A DNA stretch of 64,000 bases, taken from positions 1 to 64,000 of the forward strand of contig NZ_NEDJ01000008.1 in NCBI RefSeq assembly GCF_002114285.1, read 5' to 3'. This stretch comes from Halorubrum ezzemoulense DSM 17463. Lineage in GTDB: Archaea > Halobacteriota > Halobacteria > Halobacteriales > Haloferacaceae. Positions 58,338 through 64,000 of this stretch are shown here, one piece after another (position 1 is the stretch's first letter; the number at the start of each line of letters is the position of its first letter). The notes under the pieces are model-generated. The model did not search any database, was not told the DNA's origin, and worked only from the letters and a program-made list of their open reading frames with translations. Position numbers and translations under genes: made by a program.

Positions 58338-59939
58338 GTGGAGAGCGAACGCGAGGCGGCGGCGACCGAGCCCGACGACGAGCGCGAGCGCGGCGAGATC
58401 CCCGACGACGAGCGCGAGCGCGGCGAGATCCCCGACGACGAGCGCGAGGCGTTAGAGACGATCGCGCACGGCGCCGTGCTCACCTCCGGCGGGGTCGCCG
58501 GCCAGCGCGCGCTGATCGCGGCGGCCGAGTTCGCGCTGACCCGCGGGCTCGGCCCGACCGCCTACGGCGTGTACGCGCTGGCGTGGCGGATCGCTCAGCT
58601 CTGCTCCCGGCTCGTGACGTTCGGCAGCGTCCCCGCGATCCAGCGGTACCTCCCGGAGTACGCGGACGACGCGGGCCGGCAGGGCGCCGTCGCCGGTCTC
58701 GCGTACGCGACGACGATCGGGTTCGGGGTCGCGATCGCGGTCGGCGTCTGGCTCGCGGCGCCGGAGATAAACGCCCGCACCGTCACCGAGCCGGCGTTCA
58801 CGGGAACGATGCGCGCGTTCGGCGGCCTCGTCGGGCTGCTCGGGGTCGTGATGGTCGCGTCCGCGCTCTTCCGCGCGGTGGGGTCCGCCCGCGGCGAGGT
58901 CCTGTTCAACAAGCTGTTGCGCCCGGGCGTCCGGCTGGTCGGCGCCGTCGGCGCGCTCACGCTCGGCTACTCGGTCGTCGGCGTCGCCGGCGCCATCGTC
59001 GCCGCGACGGGACTGCTGGCCGCGGCCGCCGTCCCCCTCTTGGCGTCCGTCACCGGTGTTCGCCCGACGCTCCGCGGTGCTCGCGCGGAGGCGCGCCGCT
59101 TCTACGACCACGCCGCGCCCGTCGCGATGAGCAGCCTCGGGAAGGTGTTCCAGAACCGCGTCGACGTGCTGCTCGTCGGCGCGCTGCTGACGGCGACCGC
59201 GGCGGGCGTGTACAACGTCGTCCTCGTGGTGATCGCGGTCGCGTGGATCCCGCTCTTATCTTTCACCCAACTGCTCCCGCCGGTCGCCTCGGAGCTGTAC
59301 GCGGACGACCGGACGGCGACGCTCAACGAGGTGTACGGCTCCGTCACGCGGCAGATCGTCACAGCCGTCGTCCCGATACTCGCCGCGCTCGTGGTGTACG
59401 GCCGGGAGATACTCGGCCTGTTCGGCGAGGCGTACGTCGCCGGGTACCTCCCGCTCGTCGTCTACCTCGGCGGCGTCTTCGTCGGGAGCGCGGTCGGCGC
59501 GACCGGTTGGCTGCTGATGATGACGGACCGCCAGTACGCGCGGATGGCGCTCGACTGGCTGCTCGCGGTCCTCAACGTCGGCCTGACGTACGCGTTCGTC
59601 GTCCGCTACGGGCTCGTCGGCGCCGCGCTCGGCACGTCGCTCGCCATCGCGGTCCAGAACGGGATCCAGGTCGTCCTCCTCCGCCGCTTCGAGGGGCTGT
59701 GGCCGTTCGACCGGACGTTCCTCACCCCGCTCGCGGCCGGCGGCGTCGCGGCCGCCGCGATGTTCGCGGTCCGGGCGCTGCTGACCGGTCTCCCGGCGGT
59801 CCTCGCGGGGAGCGTGATCGGGCTCGCGGCGTACGCGGCCGCGCTCCGACTCCTCGGCGTGGACCCCCGCGACCGGTTCGTCGCGCGGCGGCTGGCGCGC
59901 CGGTACCGCGCCGCGATCGCGGAGCGGTTCGACCGCTGA
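58338..59939 (+). CDS. Polysaccharide/lipid-linked oligosaccharide flippase (Wzx-like)
   Basis: The 533-residue protein starts at a GTG with an acidic cytoplasmic extension of about 40 residues containing two perfect copies of a decapeptide. About 12-14 hydrophobic segments follow, with AYGVYALAWRIAQLCSRLVT near residue 75, PAIQRYLPEYADDAGRQGAV and KVFQNRVDVLLVGALLTATA, typical of MATE/MOP flippases that export sugar-linked lipids. A role in surface glycan or S-layer N-glycan export is inferred; no glycosyltransferases are adjacent. Confidence 0.87.
   Translation: MESEREAAATEPDDERERGEIPDDERERGEIPDDEREALETIAHGAVLTSGGVAGQRALIAAAEFALTRGLGPTAYGVYALAWRIAQLCSRLVTFGSVPAIQRYLPEYADDAGRQGAVAGLAYATTIGFGVAIAVGVWLAAPEINARTVTEPAFTGTMRAFGGLVGLLGVVMVASALFRAVGSARGEVLFNKLLRPGVRLVGAVGALTLGYSVVGVAGAIVAATGLLAAAAVPLLASVTGVRPTLRGARAEARRFYDHAAPVAMSSLGKVFQNRVDVLLVGALLTATAAGVYNVVLVVIAVAWIPLLSFTQLLPPVASELYADDRTATLNEVYGSVTRQIVTAVVPILAALVVYGREILGLFGEAYVAGYLPLVVYLGGVFVGSAVGATGWLLMMTDRQYARMALDWLLAVLNVGLTYAFVVRYGLVGAALGTSLAIAVQNGIQVVLLRRFEGLWPFDRTFLTPLAAGGVAAAAMFAVRALLTGLPAVLAGSVIGLAAYAAALRLLGVDPRDRFVARRLARRYRAAIAERFDR
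58374..58448. repeat. 30-bp in-frame tandem repeat in the flippase N terminus
   Basis: Two identical 30-bp units at 58374-58403 and 58404-58433 encode DDERERGEIP twice, followed by a partial third copy (58434-58448). Being a multiple of three, it lengthens the charged extension without disturbing the frame. Confidence 0.95.
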
Positions 59940-59995
59940 GGATCCCCGCGCGCGGATCGCGACGATTTATTGGCCGACCGCGTCGTACCCACGGT

Positions 59996-60904
59996 ATGCA
60001 AACGATCGACCGCGGGTCGGCGGGGTCGGCCCGCGTCGCGATCGTCGGCGGGATCCACGGCGACGAGCCCGCCGGCGTCCGGATAGTGGAGCGGCTCGCC
60101 GAGGAACTCCCACCCCTCGACCCGAACGACGACCGCGTGGAGTCCGACGGACTCGTCCGGCTGATACTCGCCAACGAACCGGCGATCGCGGCCGAGACGC
60201 GCTACACGGACGCGGACCTGAACCGGGCCTTCCCGGGCGACGCCGACAGCGACGAGTACGAGCGGGCGCTGGCGCCGCGGCTCGCCGCCGAGTTGGAGGA
60301 GTTCGACGCCGTGCTCGCGCTCCACACCTCCCACAGCGCCCCGCCGCCGTTCGCCATCTTCAGCGACCTCACGGAGTCCGTCCGCCGCACCGTCACCGGG
60401 CTCCCGGTCGACCACGTCGTCGACGCGAGCGGCCTGCGGTCGACGACGCTCGACTCCACGATCCCGCACACCGTCTCGATCGAGGTGGGCCGACAGGGGA
60501 GCGAGGCGGCCGTCGAGTTCGGCCACGAGGCGTGTCGAGCGTTCCTCCGCGTTCACGGCGCGATCGCGGACGAGCCGCCGACGTTCTCGGAGACGGTCGT
60601 GGTGAAAGGCGACGAGGAGGTGCCGAAGGGCGGCGGCGAGCCGCGCGTCCACTTCGCGAACTTCGAGGCGATCCCGGAGGGCGCCGTGTTCGCGGAGGAC
60701 GACGTGTACACCCACCGCGTCGAGGAGCCGGGGCTGGTCCCGATCCTCGCGAGCGAGGAGGGGTACGACGACATCTTCGGCATGTACGGCCGCGTCACGG
60801 GCGCGTTGAGGCCGCCGGGCGAGGGCGACCTGCGGGTGTACCCGCGCGACGACTCGGAGGGCACGGGAGAAAGCGACGGAGCGCGGAACGGCGCGGACCG
60901 GTAA
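59996..60904 (+). CDS. Succinylglutamate desuccinylase/aspartoacylase (M14-type) protein
   Basis: The 302-residue zinc hydrolase has VAIVGGIHGDEPAGVRIVE (about 13-31) with His and Glu ligands, LILANEPAIAAETRYTDADL, NRAFPGD and VLALHTSHSAPPPFAIFSD with the third zinc-binding His. The C-terminal beta domain contains FANFEAIPEGAVFAEDDVYT. It removes an acyl group from an amino acid or related amide; the substrate cannot be determined. It lies 56 bp after the flippase stop. Confidence 0.87.
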   Translation: MQTIDRGSAGSARVAIVGGIHGDEPAGVRIVERLAEELPPLDPNDDRVESDGLVRLILANEPAIAAETRYTDADLNRAFPGDADSDEYERALAPRLAAELEEFDAVLALHTSHSAPPPFAIFSDLTESVRRTVTGLPVDHVVDASGLRSTTLDSTIPHTVSIEVGRQGSEAAVEFGHEACRAFLRVHGAIADEPPTFSETVVVKGDEEVPKGGGEPRVHFANFEAIPEGAVFAEDDVYTHRVEEPGLVPILASEEGYDDIFGMYGRVTGALRPPGEGDLRVYPRDDSEGTGESDGARNGADR

Positions 60905-60933
60905 GAACGGTCGGACTGCGTGTTAGCCGGAGC

Positions 60934-61311
60934 TCACTTCGCGGTCGGCGTGATGTCGCCGACCGCGTCCATCACCTGAACCGCCGCGCTGGCGGCGAGG
61001 CCGCGGGCGACCTCGTCGGTGTCGGACTCGGCGATGCCGGCGTCCAAGTCCTCCGGGTCGGGGGTGAAGCCGGCCGAGACGGGGTGGCCGGCCGGGGGGT
61101 TGACGGCGACCGTCGCCTGCGGACCGTTCGCGCCGACGGACAGCTCGGAGCCGACGGCGTAGCTGTCGGGCAGATACGATTCCGTGCGCGATACGATTCC
61201 GGCGACCGCGCGCCGGAGCTGCCGTTCCTGGTCCGGAGAGAGGTCGACGGCCGCGGGCGAGCCCGCGTCCGTCACACCCGGTGCCCCGGCGTACGGGTTG
61301 TTGCCGTTCAT
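60934..61311 (-). CDS. Conserved haloarchaeal protein, probably DUF5811
   Basis: The 125-residue protein begins NGNNPYAGAPGVTDAGSPAA and has LSPDQERQLRRAVAGIVSRT, GANGPQATVAVNPPAGHPVS, AGFTPDPEDLDAGIAESDTD and EVARGLAASAAVQVMDAVGD. I recall this pattern as the haloarchaeal DUF5811 family (from memory). Function unknown, no membrane segments. The ATG at 61311 is chosen over an in-frame ATG at 61326. Confidence 0.7.
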   Translation of the reverse strand: MNGNNPYAGAPGVTDAGSPAAVDLSPDQERQLRRAVAGIVSRTESYLPDSYAVGSELSVGANGPQATVAVNPPAGHPVSAGFTPDPEDLDAGIAESDTDEVARGLAASAAVQVMDAVGDITPTAK

Positions 61312-61402
61312 TCGAAGACACGACAAGTATGCGGAGCCGAGTCAAAAAGGCGTCGGCGGCGGCGACCGCGGTTTCGACCCGACGCCGGACCGCTCGCGCC
61401 GG

Positions 61403-61948
61403 CTACAGGATGGGCTCGGACTCGCCGTACGCCGCGACCACGACCGCGGTCGCGTACCGGTCCGGCTCGGCGGCGACCGTCTCGACGCGCGTCTCGCGGT
61501 CCGGGAGGTCCCAGTCGCGGAGGTCGCCCCCGGCGTCGAGCCCCGCGTGGATCCGGTCGCGGACGCCCTCGGGATCTTCCCCCGTCACCTCGTAGAAGAG
61601 TCCCGGTCCCGGGCCGGTCGCCCAGCCCAGCCCCGCGACCGCGTCGGGATGTCGGCGGGGCGCGCGCTTCGACTCGGCGCCCTCGGCGCCCGCGCGACCG
61701 CCCTCGCGGAAGTCGACCTCGTCCCCGGGACCGATCGTCCGGCGCGCCTCGACGACCGTGAGCCGGTTTCCAGCGGGACCCAGATCCGGCGCCTCCGACA
61801 CCGCTTCGACGGTCGCCTCGGCGGGGACGACCGAGGAGACCGCCACGAGGTTGTAGTTGTGGAGGTTCGCGTCCGCGAGCGCGGCGTCGTAGGAGGCCAT
61901 CGCCGTGTCGGCGACGCCGACGCCGCCGGCGACGTGGATGGTGTTCAT
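61403..61948 (-). CDS. pdaD: Pyruvoyl-dependent arginine decarboxylase
   Basis: The enzyme makes agmatine for polyamine and agmatidine synthesis. The 181-residue proenzyme cleaves itself between adjacent serines to form the pyruvoyl group; here the pair is S38-S39 in NLVAVSSVVPAEATVE. Other family segments are ASYDAALADANLHNYN, GPGDEVDFREGGRAG and ATGPGPGLFYEVTGEDPEG. The 438-bp gap to PAN on its upstream side is described under the inverted repeat. Confidence 0.92.
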   Translation of the reverse strand: MNTIHVAGGVGVADTAMASYDAALADANLHNYNLVAVSSVVPAEATVEAVSEAPDLGPAGNRLTVVEARRTIGPGDEVDFREGGRAGAEGAESKRAPRRHPDAVAGLGWATGPGPGLFYEVTGEDPEGVRDRIHAGLDAGGDLRDWDLPDRETRVETVAAEPDRYATAVVVAAYGESEPIL

Positions 61949-62159
61949 TACCGGCGAATCGGCGGCGAGCGCGGTAAGGGGTTACGAACCCGCCCGCCGG
62001 CGCGGAGAGCATCACACTCATAAAAAGGCGGTGGCGCGTGCCTGCGGGCGGCCGGTAGGCCGCGAGCAGCACGCGCGAGGGAGTCGCGAGCGCAGCGAGC
62101 GACGAGGTTGGGGAGGCGTGAGGTGCGGTGCTGCGCGGTGCGGGCGGGACTCAAAGGGG

Positions 62160-62256
62160 CAGCCGTGAGGCGGGCGCACGCTCGTTGCGCCCCTCGCTCG
62201 TTGCGCTCCGCTCACTCGCTGCGGTGCTTACATCGCCTGCGCCCGCCTCACGGCTG
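62160..62256. repeat. 19-bp perfect inverted repeat with long loop; possible structured RNA
   Basis: The arms at 62160-62178 and 62238-62256 (right arm tgcgcccgcctcacggctg) are perfectly complementary around a 59-nt loop, and the complementarity continues outward for several more bases with a 3-nt bulge. The 438-bp gap 61949-62386 holds no gene. A strong AT box (tatttataaa, 62294-62303) lies about 38-47 bp outside the right arm, correctly placed to start a minus-strand transcript through the hairpin. Short gcagcgagcg-type strings are scattered around it. Confidence 0.8.
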
Positions 62257-62386
62257 GGGCTTTGGCGGTGGTCGCCGCCGATCCACAGTCAACTATTTAT
62301 AAACGAACCGCTGGAATTTCAGCCGAAGAAACGGGCACAACAGCACCTCGCAAAAACCGAACTTCAATCACGTAGTCGCAGTCGCC

Positions 62387-63610
62387 TCAGTACTGGTAGT
62401 TGATGACCTGCTCGTCCTCTGTATCCGCGTCCTGAAGCTTATCGCGGGCCTGCTCGAAGTCCGCCTGCGTCACCTCGGTGCGGCCGTCGCGAATGGCAAA
62501 CATCCCGGCCTCGGTCGCCAGCGAGGCGATGTCCGCGCCGCTGTACCCGTCGAGGTCGCGGGCGACGACGCCGAGATCGACGCCGTCGGCGACGTTCATG
62601 TCCGCGGTGTGGATTTCGAGGATGCGCTCGCGGCCCTCCGGACCGGGCTCGGGCACCTCGATGAGGCGGTCGAAACGGCCGGGACGCAGGATCGCCTCGT
62701 CGAGCATGTCGAAGCGGTTGGTCGCGGCCATGATCCGGACCTCGCCGCGGTCGTCGAAGCCGTCCATCTCGGAGAGCAGCTGCATCATCGTGCGCTGGAC
62801 CTCGGCGTCGCCCGAGGTCTTCGAGTCCGTCCGCTTGGCGGCGACCGCGTCGATCTCGTCGATGAAGATGACGGCGGGCTCGCGCTCGGCGGCGAGCTCG
62901 AAGAGGTCGCGGACGAGCCGCGCGCCCTCGCCGATGAACTTCCGGACGAGCTCGGAGCCGGCCATCTTGATGAACGTCGCGTCGGACTCGTTGGCGACCG
63001 CCTTCGCGAGCATCGTCTTCCCGGTGCCCGGCGGGCCGTGGAGCAGGACGCCGCTCGGGGGTTCGACGCCCACCGTCTCGAACTGCTCGGGGTTCTCGAG
63101 GGGGTCCTCGACGGCCTCGCGAACCTCCCGGATCTGGTCGTCGATGCCGCCGATGTCGGCGTACTCGACCTCCGGGGACTCGGTGACCTCCATCGCCTGC
63201 GCCCGGGAGTCGGTCTCGTCGTCGAGCACCTGCTGGACCGCGAACGAGTCGTTGATCGCGACGCGGTCGCCGGGACGGAGGTCCTCGTCGAGCCGCGTCG
63301 CGGCCTGCGTGAGGACCTCCTGGTTGTTGCCGTGCTGTTTGATCACGACGCCGTCGTCGGTGATCTCTTCGACGGAGGCGATGTACAGCGAGGAGGTCTT
63401 CAGGACCTCGTTCTCGCGTTTCAGCTGCTCGACGTCGTCCTTCAGCTCGCCGCGGCGCCCTTCTGCGTCGGCGAGCCGATCTTCCAGTTCATCGTTCACC
63501 TGAACGATCCGCCGGTAGTGCTGGCGGATCGCCTCCAGCCGCTCCGCGTCGCTCATCTCGGGGTCGAGCTCCAACCGCGGGCGGTCGGGGAGTGACGGGC
63601 TGTGAGACAT
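62387..63610 (-). CDS. pan: Proteasome-activating nucleotidase PAN
   Basis: PAN unfolds proteins and feeds them to the 20S proteasome. The 407-residue protein has an N-terminal coiled coil (about 20-75, [19 protein letters not shown]), an OB-like domain, and one AAA+ module with [20 protein letters not shown] (Walker A), [14 protein letters not shown] (Walker B) and [20 protein letters not shown] (sensor/arginine finger region). The C terminus ends INYQY, with Tyr at the third-last and last positions, where the proteasome-docking Hb-Y-X motif would have Tyr second-last. It is divergent from the response regulator region. Confidence 0.95.
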   Translation of the reverse strand: MSHSPSLPDRPRLELDPEMSDAERLEAIRQHYRRIVQVNDELEDRLADAEGRRGELKDDVEQLKRENEVLKTSSLYIASVEEITDDGVVIKQHGNNQEVLTQAATRLDEDLRPGDRVAINDSFAVQQVLDDETDSRAQAMEVTESPEVEYADIGGIDDQIREVREAVEDPLENPEQFETVGVEPPSGVLLHGPPGTGKTMLAKAVANESDATFIKMAGSELVRKFIGEGARLVRDLFELAAEREPAVIFIDEIDAVAAKRTDSKTSGDAEVQRTMMQLLSEMDGFDDRGEVRIMAATNRFDMLDEAILRPGRFDRLIEVPEPGPEGRERILEIHTADMNVADGVDLGVVARDLDGYSGADIASLATEAGMFAIRDGRTEVTQADFEQARDKLQDADTEDEQVINYQY

Positions 63611-63793
63611 TCGTTATCCGGAATAGGATGCGGGCGTAAATGTGCCTTTGGGTCACGGAGAGACCGTTGGATCGGCGAGACGAGCGCGACCGCCGGGCCC
63701 CCGGAGCGGGGATGAACGCCCTCAGCCTCCTGCGGTATCAAATACGATAATTAGGAGTCAACGTTTTAGACGGAGGTGAGATAACATCCGCTC

Positions 63794-63874
63794 ATGGACG
63801 CACGAACGGCGGGTAGACGCGCCGGTCCGGCGCTCGCGAACCGCGAGGGACGGACCGGGAGGTCCCGCCAATGA
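63794..63874 (+). CDS. Possible 26-residue leader or upstream ORF
   Basis: A 26-codon frame starts ATGGACGCACGA and ends in TGA overlapping the ATG of the response regulator (ATGA). The peptide is Arg/Gly/Ala-rich (TAGRRAGPALANREGRTGR), unlike the acidic neighbours, so it may be a coupling leader or chance. Upstream AT-rich strings (cgataattagg, gttttaga near 63745-63770) look like promoter elements. Confidence 0.25.
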   Translation: MDARTAGRRAGPALANREGRTGRSRQ

Positions 63875-64000
63875 CGGGCGATCCGGACGCGACCGTCCTC
63901 GCGGTCGACGACGAGCCGGACCTCGCGGAACTGTATCGGGTGTACCTCGACCCGTCCTACGACGTTCGGATCGCGACCGGCGGCGAGGAGGCGCTCGACG
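63871..64000 (+). CDS. Response regulator receiver protein (cut by window end)
   Basis: The first 43 residues are visible: TGDPDATVLAVDDEPDLAEL, then YRVYLDPSYDVRIATGGEEA. The acidic pair in VDDEPD and the GGEEALD string are the start of a receiver domain; the phosphoacceptor Asp lies beyond the window. Haloarchaeal regulators of this kind often continue with a HalX domain (family knowledge). The gene is divergent from pan. Confidence 0.85.
   Translation, partial: MTGDPDATVLAVDDEPDLAELYRVYLDPSYDVRIATGGEEALD

Overview
This window looks like a chromosomal segment of a haloarchaeon, most likely Halorubrum or a close relative (the genus is inference). The reasons are very high GC, proteins rich in Asp and Glu, and archaeal TATA boxes about 25-30 nt upstream of starts, giving leaderless or short-leader mRNAs. 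Marker genes agree: the halophilic [2Fe-2S] ferredoxin, proteasome-activating nucleotidase PAN, CheF, GTP cyclohydrolase III, GHMP-type shikimate kinase, tRNA-splicing endonuclease, Trm56 and HTH_10 (Bat-type) regulators. Most of the window is ordinary housekeeping sequence. It has no rRNA, no CRISPR array and no intact insertion sequence.

Layout. 0-5 kb: a degenerate M48-like membrane protein, then a LOV-domain histidine kinase divergent from a two-domain KaiC-like ATPase, then Trm56. 5-13 kb: purC, a DUF47/PhoU-like gene, a Dna2-type helicase-nuclease, an SDR-cupin-FAH operon and a divergent glutaryl-CoA dehydrogenase. 13-24 kb: small haloarchaeal proteins, hisI, GNAT, DUF92, a HAD phosphatase, GTP cyclohydrolase III, menB, a CBS protein, an unusual beta-grasp protein and a membrane histidine kinase. 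24 kb: tRNA-Leu(UAA) with a duplicated 3' end. 24-32 kb: ferredoxin, a coupled lipoprotein/membrane cassette, shikimate kinase and chorismate mutase, a broken MazF-like toxin, divergent nikR and a NicO-type nickel transporter, and a MOSC protein. 32-38 kb: a CPx-ATPase-like membrane protein without catalytic domains, cheF, ferredoxin, a radical SAM cluster, an HTH_10 regulator and DGGGP synthase. 38-48 kb: SUI1, a MoxR-DUF58-transglutaminase operon, pyrC, serS and a LURP-one protein. 48.6-49.4 kb: a deletion scar where the 5' halves of divergent mrp and bat-type genes are gone. 49-64 kb: endA, an HTTM/DCC pair, thyA-folA, assorted metabolic genes, a flippase, an M14 amidohydrolase, pyruvoyl arginine decarboxylase, a large inverted repeat with its own TATA box, pan, and the start of a response regulator cut by the window end.

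How the genes work together. Shikimate kinase and chorismate mutase form a shikimate-pathway pair. ThyA and FolA are translationally coupled, and their reactions are linked through dihydrofolate. NikR and the His-rich NicO transporter form a nickel-homeostasis pair. MoxR, DUF58 and TgpA form a conserved three-gene system. The most notable candidate system is the LOV kinase/KaiC-like pair. The kinase keeps every flavin-photocycle residue that can be checked by spacing, and both genes flank one symmetric TATA sequence, which suggests a light-sensing/KaiC signalling unit. Next most interesting are the radical SAM cluster with a 52-residue protein and several genome-decay scars: the mrp/bat fusion, the mazF relic and the tRNA-end duplication.
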